From: Zopfochytrium polystomum | Lineage: Eukaryota > Chytridiomycota > Chytridiomycetes > Chytridiales > Chytridiaceae | Direction: 5' to 3' | NCBI GenBank assembly: GCA_025765615.1 | Contig: JAIVFJ010000114.1 | Span: 62,001-126,000, forward strand | DNA length: 64,000 nucleotides | Shown: piece by piece, positions 20,701 through 27,545 of the stretch | How the letters are laid out: the number at the start of each line of letters is the position of its first letter | How positions within the stretch are numbered: position 1 is the stretch's first letter | Program-made: the position numbers and the translations under genes | Notes under the pieces: generated by a model | The model's database searches: none | Seen by the model: only the letters and a program-made list of their open reading frames with translations | Told to the model about the DNA's origin: nothing

Positions 20701-23407
20701 AGGTGGTGTTTGGCGGGTGGATGGGAAGGACTGTGGTGCCCCAGTTAATGGTGGTAGGTGCTGATCGCGGGGTGTTGACGGCGGAGATGAAGATTTTCTT
20801 GGTGTTAGACTCGATGTCGTTATGTGACTGGTACTCAAAGAGGAGGTCGGCCTGAAGCTGCAGATCCTCCAGGGTGCTGGAGAGGGTGTTGGTGTCGTCG
20901 ACAAGGGCAAAGCCAGTAACAGTAACAGGGGGTGGGGGGTTGAAGAATTGGACAGGGAAGTTACGAGGGGTGGGAACTGAGAAAATGAAACCGGTGGTAC
21001 AGCGATCAAGAACGCAAAGAACAGGGTCCCAAAAGATACGCCAATCAAGGGGTCCCTCAAGGGAGCCTTGCTGAATCATAGTGCCAATGGGGAAGGAAGG
21101 GGATGGGCCAAAAGCTGTGATGACAGAGGAACGAAAACGACGTTGGGAATTGACACGCATGCAAACATAAGAAGAGGGGAGGTGAATACGTTCCCAGGAG
21201 GCAATGAGGCCAGCAACAGGGGCGCTGTCAAAAGCTTTCTTAATGTCGTTGAGGAGAAGGTATAAGGGCTGTTTAGTGGAATGGGCAAGGTCAAGGGCGT
21301 AGCGTACAAGGTGGAGAGGCGGGTCAGGAGAAGAGCCAGGTAGGGCAGAGAAGTTGCGACCAAGGAGTACATTGTGAGAAGAGAGGATGGAAGAGATACG
21401 AGAAAGACGGATGGATTGAACAACTTTGGCAGCAAGTTCGCAGAGGCTGATTGGACGGAGGTTAGTGATGTCACCACCCCACGCAGCTTTCTTGGGTATG
21501 GGGAAGATGGAGGAAGATGCCCAAGAGTCTGGGATGTCAAGGAAGAGAAAAGAGCGAATGATGAGGGAGGAGAAGAATGCAAGAGCATCAGGACCAGCTG
21601 CGAGGAGAAGCTCTCTGGAGATTTGGGAGGGGCCAGGGGCTTTGTTTGAGGCAAGAGATGTGAGAGCATTTTTGACGTCATTGGCAGAAGGGGGCAGCAT
21701 AACCTTGGAGAAAAGATCTGGGGGGATGTGGGGACGGGGTTGCATCTCAGAGTGAAATGGAGAGGATGGTGGGAAGGGAGTGAGGGTACGAGGGCGAAAC
21801 CAGTGTTCGACCTGTTTTTGGCAGATACCAGGGACAAGGTCAGGATCGTGGGTGATTGAGGGACCTTCGGCAGTAGTATAGCGAATGTGGTCGATGCTAG
21901 AGTTGCTGCGCGTGCGGTTGAGGATGTTGTTGAGGACAGTCTTTATCTTGCCAGAAGAGAAAAGGTCGTGTCTATGTGTGAGAGCTGTGGCAATGTCCTC
22001 CATTTTGTGCTTTTCTGCTGCCTGGCGTTGGGCACGGTAGATGGCCTGGCGATGGCGGTTGAGGGCGGGGAGTAAAACATCACGATAGTCAGTTGTGTCC
22101 AAGAAGCGGGCTTTGTACTGAGAGTGGATGTGGGACAAGAAGGAGTAAGACTGATCTGCGCCCCACTCAGATGGGGTCAAAGGAATGGAAGGGAAGATGT
22201 TAGCCAGATCATGCGCAGGGTCTTTGGCAAGTGCCCACAGTTTCTCTACTTTCCAACGTGCAACAAGGAATGGTTTGGCACGGCAATCTATCTTTGGCGC
22301 TACTGAGGAGGTTCCCTTGTGAGGAAGGAACTTTTTGCCAAGCCGAAGCAGTAACTCGTGAAATGATGTGGAGAGTGTGTCAAGGTGGCTGACGAGGAGT
22401 GATGCACGTTCTGGGGAGGGGTATTGAAAGGGTAGGGATGGAGAATGGAGGAACTCAAGCTCGGAGGGGAGAAGAATGCTGTCCAAGGCTGCAAGGGCTG
22501 CTGAGAGGGGGGCAAGCTCAACTGAGACGGCTGATGTGTAATTGTCGAGTTGCTCCTCTGAAGCTTCCAGGGGTTTGATGACCTGCCGGCGCAGAGGGGA
22601 GAAGGGAAAAGTGTGGAAGGGGGAGGAAGCAAGAATTATGTTGAAGGGGAGGTGGTCTGAAGTGTCAGTGAGATGGGGCTCTTCAAGTGGAGAAGAAATG
22701 TTAGCTTCAGTGACGTAGTCAAGAGCAGGGGGTGAGAGCCAAATGCTGTCCAAACGAGAGGAGTAGGAGCCAGCAGTGTGTGTGTAAGAGGGTAAGTCTG
22801 GGTGCAGGTGTCTAAAGGAATCAACAAAGCCTTTCAGGGAGAGGGTGGGGAGGAACCCATGGCGGGAAGTAGGTGTGGGGGCTCTGGTGGAGTGGTCAAG
22901 GGGGTCAGTGATGGCATTCCAGTCACCAAACCAGTAGGCTTGGTGGGGTGAGGTGGAGTCGGATGAGGCAAGAGAGTTGCACCATTTTTGCAAGTCAGGG
23001 AGTTCCTCAGATTGGGGGTCAGCAGGCCAGTAAATATTTCGCAGGAGGATGGAGCGTCGAGCAAAAGATAAGGTGAGGGCAATGGCACGAGTTCCAAAGT
23101 GGGAGACGTCAGTGATGTGTGGTGCCAGGGAAGATGAAATGATGAAACCAACGCCAGCGTGACGGGAGGGGGTGGAGGATATGAAGAAACCTTTGTAATT
23201 CCTAGTGATGTGACGAATGGAGTGGGTGGCCTCTGTGTCAGAGCAGCCAGTTTCTTGAATGGCAAGGATGGTGGTTTTGGTGTGATCGAGCCAGTGGAAG
23301 ATAGATGCAGCCTTGGTGGGGAAGGCACGACGGATGTTCCAAGTTGCAAAGCGAGGGAGGGGTGGTGGTGTTGGGGGTGGTGTGCTAGGCACAGGGCTAG
23401 TTGACAT
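17750..23407 (-). CDS. LINE ORF2: endonuclease, reverse transcriptase, RNase H
   Basis: The 1885-codon frame starts at an ATG at 23407 and ends TGA at 17750. Apurinic-type endonuclease motifs are visible: WNIR (N24), QET (E52), GDWN, RLDSIW and SDH. Reverse transcriptase follows with SIFPIPKK, the AFDS motif, QGSLEGP, the catalytic pair LVDD (D837, D838) and FRHLG. RNase H carries TDGS (D1354), TAEIAALLAAL, FRLDN and the RGHNGDAGNERAD end. A zinc knuckle (CRRC, then HxxxC) lies near residue 1620, and a second, CTTC-x3-H-x4-C, near 1815 inside a Ser/Pro-rich tail. The protein would nick target DNA and copy the element RNA there. It is long for the class, owing to a long RT-RNase H linker and the tail. 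All catalytic residues looked for are present. Confidence 0.95.
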   Translation of the reverse strand: MSTSPVPSTPPPTPPPLPRFATWNIRRAFPTKAASIFHWLDHTKTTILAIQETGCSDTEATHSIRHITRNYKGFFISSTPSRHAGVGFIISSSLAPHITDVSHFGTRAIALTLSFARRSILLRNIYWPADPQSEELPDLQKWCNSLASSDSTSPHQAYWFGDWNAITDPLDHSTRAPTPTSRHGFLPTLSLKGFVDSFRHLHPDLPSYTHTAGSYSSRLDSIWLSPPALDYVTEANISSPLEEPHLTDTSDHLPFNIILASSPFHTFPFSPLRRQVIKPLEASEEQLDNYTSAVSVELAPLSAALAALDSILLPSELEFLHSPSLPFQYPSPERASLLVSHLDTLSTSFHELLLRLGKKFLPHKGTSSVAPKIDCRAKPFLVARWKVEKLWALAKDPAHDLANIFPSIPLTPSEWGADQSYSFLSHIHSQYKARFLDTTDYRDVLLPALNRHRQAIYRAQRQAAEKHKMEDIATALTHRHDLFSSGKIKTVLNNILNRTRSNSSIDHIRYTTAEGPSITHDPDLVPGICQKQVEHWFRPRTLTPFPPSSPFHSEMQPRPHIPPDLFSKVMLPPSANDVKNALTSLASNKAPGPSQISRELLLAAGPDALAFFSSLIIRSFLFLDIPDSWASSSIFPIPKKAAWGGDITNLRPISLCELAAKVVQSIRLSRISSILSSHNVLLGRNFSALPGSSPDPPLHLVRYALDLAHSTKQPLYLLLNDIKKAFDSAPVAGLIASWERIHLPSSYVCMRVNSQRRFRSSVITAFGPSPSFPIGTMIQQGSLEGPLDWRIFWDPVLCVLDRCTTGFIFSVPTPRNFPVQFFNPPPPVTVTGFALVDDTNTLSSTLEDLQLQADLLFEYQSHNDIESNTKKIFISAVNTPRSAPTTINWGTTVLPIHPPNTTFRHLGNYFTADGMSSAARQQILSTTTNFLDIIKHKKMGDKIASYLIRNVLLPRVRFLWKTAILPRTFLNNLTTLCRKTFKRLVGYCTSFPNALLHHPMTHNFPDFYNEYCSDMIVDLNSRLNSPSLIGHISRIMMHRLQLDLASGAPVFSHPLPLSQPKKHFTKSLIPLLFNQQTSFQYSGPPLFSVHAHSINSLVPWHIFLKVLPTLRSHSVFFFEQLFDLRLTSPSYKDSSLPDKLCEVYHIIKTFIFAAPTFGSPVFYHSPPDGPLYNPFYPSSLDPLHHPPLARGSFFRLMTPPQVEFFRIVNWTHTLPNPQLLSHHYSRLPERLHPSSHNFHLVQCLGCPIGSPPFSYPCSKHISPYNPTSLAHSTYTVPISSRTTATATRPSQPIFFVNSPSPTTVFTPTPFPLLTSRHSTFNPAPFTNPCYQPMDVPLLPADLAHTHPSLTFDTDGSLREEGFMAGSVVCLELNFEFSFALPPLSASSTTAEIAALLAALTITAKLSLPLTFRLDNLGVVHTFEKLFPSNSFSPHPHSKLNTPPLSDSLHRLLHTTSHPTLWACVAATLQSWIGPPPQVSWVRGHNGDAGNERADKLASSVPLTSDPTLLPILSQQILPATAFISNTPILGQLRRQLRLLTGLSHHFALLNTSAFAHITHNPDLVHWEATFLVLHSGIKPSSLFGTLPGSARRKYRLQILSNTLPTQKVLHQRHPQVYPDGLCRRCHHALETTEHVWQCPAAADAIAMIRNTFAETLSSSVPPAPHGHSPPQAHPIYWLSRPEFLFDDQSCINFSSLLRGFIPQSFYDTLFSRDNPAASVLKTLVTAFHQLLLDAHRLIWIPRCDDTISWEKSKSIKPSDKRSKPRRSPPPNSQASHPRSTASHPLSSPNINSSLPPTPSSHRTRNSSSQPSQPRCTTCSRRHSTDTCPGIWLLRTKASSRWIDHYLGRIKLVAGIIWLHHTIQLPSRQQARATRHPSPAEPPDVH

Positions 23408-23449
23408 AGTTGACTAAGGGGTGCAGGAAGTCCTGCTAATAATGTCTCT

Positions 23450-23450
<1 letters not shown>

Positions 23451-23489
<39 letters not shown>
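23451..23489 (-). repeat. A39 tract between LINE ORF1 and ORF2 (T on plus strand)
   Basis: A 39-nt homopolymer within the inter-ORF spacer, about 44 nt upstream of the ORF2 ATG on the element strand. A shorter A12 run lies upstream at about 23530-23541. It is unexpected inside an element whose tail is also poly-A. Confidence 0.95.
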
Positions 23490-23490
<1 letters not shown>

Positions 23491-23784
23491 GAGAAATAAG
23501 AGTGATATCAATAGCAAAGGGGCTTTCACAAAAAAAAAAAAGGATAAGAGTATTGGTCAAGTTGAGGCAGTGTTCCTGGTTTTTGAGGCAGTTTTTGGGG
23601 CAGGTTTGGGGGCAGGTTTGGGGGCTGGTTTGGGGGCAGTTCTGTTGGGAGGAGTTGAAGAGGAACTGGAGCTTGAGTGTGTGGTGACAGCTGATCGAGC
23701 TGGGACAGTAGTAGTAGAAGAAGGTTCAGCGGAGGAACGGTCGTCAAGGTCCTCATCGATCGGTCATTGTATTTCAACCATTCT

Positions 23785-25482
23785 TCAATTGTCCGGAGGC
23801 GAGAGCTGAGGAGCTGGGTGGTTGTGTCCACTGTGGTGAGGCGGGTTGTGGATGGCGCCAGCATGGTTTTTGAGTGAAGTGTCCACGGTGGCTGCAGCAG
23901 CTGCAAGTCTCTGAATGTCGTGGTCCACCTTTGCTAAGCCGTGTTCCAGTGCTGCAGGGATTGGCTCAAGTTGGGAAAGCTGAGTGGTGAGTTTTTGGAT
24001 GTCAGTGCGTACTGATGTCTGATGCTCTTTCAGCTCTGTGTGCAAGGAGGTCTGTTGTGCGAGAAGCTGTTGCTGGATGTTTTCAAGGACCTTCAAAATT
24101 GACTGCAGCTGTGGAGGAGGGACAGGAGGGGGAGCAGACAGGACAGGTGGGGGAGTTGTGGTGTCAGGAGGGGCCTGAGCTGTCTGGCTGTTGTCTTTGG
24201 AATCTGCTGAAGTGGCTTGGTTAAGGAGGGAGCCGGAGGGGCGGCCAGTTTTGCAAGATTGAGAGGTATGGTTGGAGTTTCCACAACGGCGACAGCAGGG
24301 GAAGGGAGTGAAATCTTCCTTTTGGAGTGGGTGAAATGGGAGTGCACGGCCATTGAAGACAACTGATTGGTTAGTTTTTTGCAACATCAATGCGCGGGTT
24401 GTAAAAACAAAATGGGCAGACGACGAAAGGCCAGCAGTGCCCTTTGCTGAGTTGAAGAATCCTGGAATGCGAACTGACGTGCACCCAAACTCATATTGGA
24501 TGGCCTGAAGGTCATAGATACTTGTGGAGCGACGAATGTTATAAAGGACAGCTGTGCGTTGCTTTTCATCGCTGATTCGCCGCTGGTTTTCTGCAGAAGG
24601 TTCCAGTGGTCGAATAGTGACACCTGCACCCATAATAGTTATGAACTGAGGGGGATTGTGAGGAGGGCCGTCAAAGAGAACTGTGGCAGATGCAGAGGCA
24701 GAAAGCTGGTGGTGTGCAAAATGAATAGCCATTATGGAGCCGCACGAGGATAAAGCAGAGGTGATTGCATGACGCAGGGAGTCCTTTTGCTCATCAAAGT
24801 TCTTTCTAGTAGTTCCAGGAGCCAGGTGTTGGAGTACGAGTTGGTTGGTAGGTTCGTTGGTGAATTCTGTGGCAGCAGCTGGTAGTCGACAGGTGTAAGA
24901 AAATTTAATGTGTGGGGATGTGGTCTGAAGACAGGCAGTCTGTTCGTCCGACAAAGGATGCAGAAGGCGGAGCGAGTAAGAAGTCTGGTCCTTTGAGAGC
25001 AAGGGCCGCTGTCGGATGGTGAGGTCGCAAGTGGAGATAAAGCGTAGGATGTCAAGTTCAGTGAGTGGGGCAATAGTGGGGTCTGGCTGAGTGGTGATTG
25101 TCAATATGTGTTGATCAGCGTGGGTGCCGAAGAACGTGGAGGGAGGTGGGCTGCTCATGAAATAGGGGGGTGCCAATCCCAATTCAGCACAAAGGTTGTG
25201 ATGTGGTTGCAATGTGGTTGTGGTGGTGAAGGAGGAAAGTGATTGCTGGAGGCAATCTGGCAGCAATCTGAAGTCAATCTGACGATGACCTGACGACAAT
25301 CGGATGATTATCTGGCAATCTGACAAGAATTGGGCGTTCTGGTAATAATCTGGAGTCAATCTGGCGACAATCTGATGATGATATGATGATCTGGAGACAA
25401 TCTGACGAAAATCTGACGTTGACCTGACGATGATGTGACAATCTAACGAAGATCTGACGTCAATCTGACGATCTGGAGTCAA
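23785..25482 (-). CDS. LINE ORF1: nucleic-acid-binding protein
   Basis: A 565-codon frame from an ATG at 25482 to a TGA at 23785. The first ~75 residues are encoded by degenerate short repeats (recurrent RQI/RSS/DFR units). Two RRM-like stretches follow, then a CCHC knuckle (C-x2-C-x4-H-x4-C, near residue 400), a Pro/Thr-rich linker and a heptad-rich coiled-coil region near the end. This is the layout expected for an ORF1p that packages element RNA. The last ~25 residues look out of frame. Protein-like coding continues in the +1 frame (RTIEEWLKY region, about 23850-23770) and then in a third frame as an acidic/Ser-rich stretch plus a Pro-Lys-Ala repeat tail to about 23560, suggesting two frameshifts near the 3' end. 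Confidence 0.85.
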   Translation of the reverse strand: MTPDRQIDVRSSLDCHIIVRSTSDFRQIVSRSSYHHQIVARLTPDYYQNAQFLSDCQIIIRLSSGHRQIDFRLLPDCLQQSLSSFTTTTTLQPHHNLCAELGLAPPYFMSSPPPSTFFGTHADQHILTITTQPDPTIAPLTELDILRFISTCDLTIRQRPLLSKDQTSYSLRLLHPLSDEQTACLQTTSPHIKFSYTCRLPAAATEFTNEPTNQLVLQHLAPGTTRKNFDEQKDSLRHAITSALSSCGSIMAIHFAHHQLSASASATVLFDGPPHNPPQFITIMGAGVTIRPLEPSAENQRRISDEKQRTAVLYNIRRSTSIYDLQAIQYEFGCTSVRIPGFFNSAKGTAGLSSSAHFVFTTRALMLQKTNQSVVFNGRALPFHPLQKEDFTPFPCCRRCGNSNHTSQSCKTGRPSGSLLNQATSADSKDNSQTAQAPPDTTTPPPVLSAPPPVPPPQLQSILKVLENIQQQLLAQQTSLHTELKEHQTSVRTDIQKLTTQLSQLEPIPAALEHGLAKVDHDIQRLAAAAATVDTSLKNHAGAIHNPPHHSGHNHPAPQLSPPDN

Positions 25483-25690
25483 TCTGATGAAGATCTGATG
25501 TCAATCTGATGATCTGGAGTCAAACTGACGTTGACCTGACGATGGTCTGACGATCTGATGAAGATCTGACGTCAATCTGGCAGTGGCAAAGCGGTGGGGG
25601 GTGGTGGTGGAGGGTTCTGGAGTCAATCTGAAGTCGATCTGATGATGATCTGACGATCTGACAACAATCTGATGTTGATCTGACGTTGAT
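25245..25690 (-). repeat. degenerate short tandem repeats in LINE leader and ORF1 start
   Basis: Dozens of variants of an ~11-nt word (on the plus strand like TCAATCTGACG and GATGATCTGG) run across the 5' leader and into the ORF1 coding region. Spacing is irregular (10-13 nt). This resembles monomeric promoter repeats found at the 5' ends of some LINEs. Confidence 0.85.
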
Positions 25691-25785
25691 CTGGCAGTGG
25701 GAAGGTGGTGGAGGGCGGTGGCGAGGTGGTGGGGGGTGGTGGTGTGCAGTCTTGAGTGTCTCTTGACAAGGTTTTTTTTTTTTTT

Positions 25786-25802
25786 CAAATACTCTTACAA
25801 CT
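25786..25802. repeat. LINE target-site duplication, 5' side
   Basis: Second copy of CAAATACTCTTACAACT (see 17395-17411). Confidence 0.95.
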
Positions 25803-26236
25803 ACTGGGGCTTGGCAGTGTTCTATGTTGCAATTGTTTCCCACTTTTTGGTCTCCTTCAAGTAGCTGAGGCCAGATTCCTGTTGGAAACATAACTGGCGC
25901 TGGTCAGTGGTACTAGAAGTCAAAAGACTGCGAGTTTATTGGTCCAGTTTCCTACCTTTACATTCTGCATCCAACTGTGACAAAATTTGATGAGAGGATT
26001 GCAAACTGTTGCCCCAACGACTCGGTGCCAATAGAGAGGGCAGACTCACCCAAACTAAGTCTCCACTCTCCTGCAAAGGCTGCAGTCTGCTTATCTCAGA
26101 TAAATTGGTTTCTTTGGAGTACTAACTGTGCCAAAAAATCGTAAAATCTGGCCAAAGTTGGTATAAAATGGGCACTGAAATACCACATTGTGTGCCTACA
26201 GTAAAACCCAACAAATTTTATGGAAAACTCAAGGAA
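25803..26236. other. intergenic between LINE and chromovirus A
   Basis: No gene or repeat is recognised. The last bases (AGGAA) do not match the sequence after the 3' LTR of element A, so A lacks a target duplication. Confidence 0.5.
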
Positions 26237-26260
26237 TGTTATGAATCACCCTCTGGAAAC

Positions 26261-26320
26261 CTTCTGGAACCTTCTAGAACATTCCTTCATGGAACCTTGT
26301 GGAACCTTCTGGAACCTTCT
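26261..26320 (+). promoter_or_regulatory. heat-shock-element-like pentamer array in the LTR
   Basis: Twelve consecutive 5-bp units in exact phase, almost all of type nTTCn or nGAAn: a block of five alternating units, one degenerate unit (ttcat), then six more with one imperfect. Heat shock factor trimers bind three or more inverted nGAAn units, so this matches a strong heat shock element. Another looser group lies at about 26384-26400. Binding and induction are inferred. Confidence 0.75.
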
Positions 26321-26429
26321 TTGCTTTCCTGACTTGTCTTGTTGTCATTGGTATCATTGGTATCATTGTATTACTAATTGCTCTTTCTGGAACTTTCTTG
26401 GAGTCTTGACAAGGAACACTCTCAAAAGG

Positions 26430-26475
26430 TATAAAAGGGGGATGGGGGACCTGTCCCATCCCTCAAGTGAATTAT
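26430..26475 (+). promoter_or_regulatory. TATA box and predicted RNA start of element A
   Basis: TATAAAA at 26430-26436. An initiator-like CTCAAG places the start at about 26465, 35 nt downstream. The first 11 nt, AAGTGAATTAT (26465-26475), are the exact reverse complement of the primer site at 26548-26558. Confidence 0.75.
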
Positions 26476-26545
26476 TGTTTCCAATACAATCATCACTCCT
26501 CTCAGTTCCTTGTCTGCCTTGTCCTGTCCTGCCCTGTTCCTGACA

Positions 26546-26558
26546 TCATAATTCACTT
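26546..26558 (+). other. self-priming site (PBS) of element A
   Basis: ATAATTCACTT (26548-26558) starts two bases after the LTR and pairs perfectly with the predicted RNA 5' end. No TGG-initial tRNA-type primer site is present. This arrangement is known from Tf1 of fission yeast, where the folded RNA 5' end is cleaved and primes cDNA synthesis. Confidence 0.75.
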
Positions 26559-26585
26559 CACCCTCTCCCACTACTCTCTGCCATC

Positions 26586-27509
26586 ATGTCTGACCCAAAC
26601 AACACCTTCCCTGATGCAACTGCCTTCCAAGCCTTGATGGACCAATTACAAGCCCTTTCAAGACAGACACACCAACTTCAAGAACAAGTCCTTCACCAGC
26701 AGCACCAGCTTCAACAACAACTTCACCAACAAGAACATCAAGCTCTTCCCCTGCCTCAAGCCAACCAAGCAAGAGAGCCCAAGGTTCCCAGCCCTGACAA
26801 GTTCACTGGGCTGGCCAAAGACCTTAGGAACTTCATGGCCACTGTGGAGAATGTCATCCTTCTCCAACCTTCAAGATTTCCCAGTGAGCAAGTCAAGGTT
26901 CTTTTCACAAGCACCCTCCTGTCTGGTCAAGCTCAATCATGGTACAGATCTCTCCCAAGCACACCCACCACCCTGCAAGAGCTCTGGGAGGGGCTGGAAG
27001 CTACCTTTGGTGGCCCCTACGCATCTTGGACAGCAAGATCCAAGCTCAAGCATATCAAGCAAGGAAAGCAATCTTGTGTGGCCTACACCAACCAATTCAA
27101 GCAACTAGCCAGAGACTCTGGATACAATGATGCAGCTCTGATGGAGCTGTACCATGATGGTCTCCATGAGTCTATCCAAGACATGCTCTCCCAGTCTCTG
27201 CACATCCCTGAGACCTTGGAAGAGTACATTCTCCTTGCCATCAAGATTGACAACAGACTCTACTCCAAGAGGCTGAAGCAAAGACAAGTAGGAACTACAT
27301 CAAGACCTACCCCAGTTCCTCAAGCTCTTACAGTTCCTGAACCCATGCAAGTGGATGCAGTTGAGACACTTCCTAAGGGTCCTCTGAGCCAAGAGGAGAA
27401 AACAAGGAGGGCCCAGCAGGGACTGTGTTTTTACTGTGGCTCCAAGGAGCATGCTGTCAAGGACTGCCCAAGGAAGAAGCACCCAAACTCCCAGGTCCAG
27501 GCTCACTGA
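26586..27509 (+). CDS. Gag of element A
   Basis: 307 residues from an ATG at 26586 to a TGA at 27507. The N-terminus is a Gln-rich heptad stretch (residues ~15-60, probable coiled coil). A retrotransposon gag core spans ~75-215 (KFTG start, SWYRSL and FGGPYA region), and a single CCHC knuckle (CFYCGSKEHAVKDC) lies near residue 282. Gag assembles the particle and the knuckle binds RNA. Compared with copy B there are five nucleotide differences (26834, 26888, 26993, 27013, 27064), two of them changing residues (G to D and G to E in B). The last ~85 nt overlap pol in the -1 frame. Confidence 0.95.
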   Translation: MSDPNNTFPDATAFQALMDQLQALSRQTHQLQEQVLHQQHQLQQQLHQQEHQALPLPQANQAREPKVPSPDKFTGLAKDLRNFMATVENVILLQPSRFPSEQVKVLFTSTLLSGQAQSWYRSLPSTPTTLQELWEGLEATFGGPYASWTARSKLKHIKQGKQSCVAYTNQFKQLARDSGYNDAALMELYHDGLHESIQDMLSQSLHIPETLEEYILLAIKIDNRLYSKRLKQRQVGTTSRPTPVPQALTVPEPMQVDAVETLPKGPLSQEEKTRRAQQGLCFYCGSKEHAVKDCPRKKHPNSQVQAH

Positions 27510-27545
27510 GGGGCAATTCCCTGGACCCTCCTCCAAGCTGCCCCT
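27482..27545 (+). promoter_or_regulatory. -1 ribosomal frameshift signal with predicted pseudoknot
   Basis: The canonical heptamer C CCA AAC (27482-27488) is in the gag frame. A 5-nt spacer follows. Stem 1 is GGTCCAGG (27494-27501) with CCTGGACC (27520-27527). Stem 2 pairs AGGGGCA in the loop (27509-27515) with TGCCCCT (27539-27545). Both stems are perfect. A -1 slip joins Gag residue 301 to the pol frame. Confidence 0.85.

Larger units (their letters stand above)
17412..25785 (-). mobile_element. full-length LINE (APE-type, RNase H-bearing, I/Tad-like)
   Basis: An 8.4-kb non-LTR retrotransposon on the minus strand, framed by a 17-bp target duplication. On the element's own strand it begins with A14 (25785-25772), then a repeat-rich 5' leader, ORF1 (25482-23785), a 377-bp spacer with an A39 tract (23489-23451), ORF2 (23407-17750), a 3' UTR and a 27-28 nt poly-A tail at 17438-17411. 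A perfect target duplication, an uninterrupted ORF2 and an intact tail indicate a recent insertion. Domain order (APE, RT, RNase H, zinc knuckle) places it in the I/Tad/R1-like assemblage; the exact clade needs a tree. Confidence 0.95.
26237..26545 (+). repeat. 5' LTR of element A (309 bp)
   Basis: Begins TGTTATG and ends CCTGACA. It is 44 bp shorter than the LTR of element B because one block of GAA/TTC pentamers is missing. Confidence 0.97.

Noticed and set aside
22834..23529. Minus-strand frame running through the A39 tract into the LINE endonuclease region
   Set aside because: A shadow of ORF2 in another frame; the lysine run is the homopolymer.
26274..26459. Conserved 61-codon frame (also at 5969, 31080, 44033, 46013, 50819 and 63773)
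   Set aside because: It recurs only because the LTR recurs; the frame runs antisense through the promoter region and has no protein-like features.
26221..26546. CRISPR-like spaced repeats in the LTR
   Set aside because: The repeated pentamers have no spacers, and the setting is a eukaryotic LTR.
26546..26570. Conventional tRNA-complementary primer site
   Set aside because: No TGG-initial sequence follows the LTR, and none of the tRNA 3' ends in this window is complementary to it.
26834..27064. RIP-like mutation explaining the A/B gag differences
   Set aside because: All five changes are C-to-T or G-to-A in B, but only one lies in the CpA context expected for repeat-induced point mutation, and pol is untouched.
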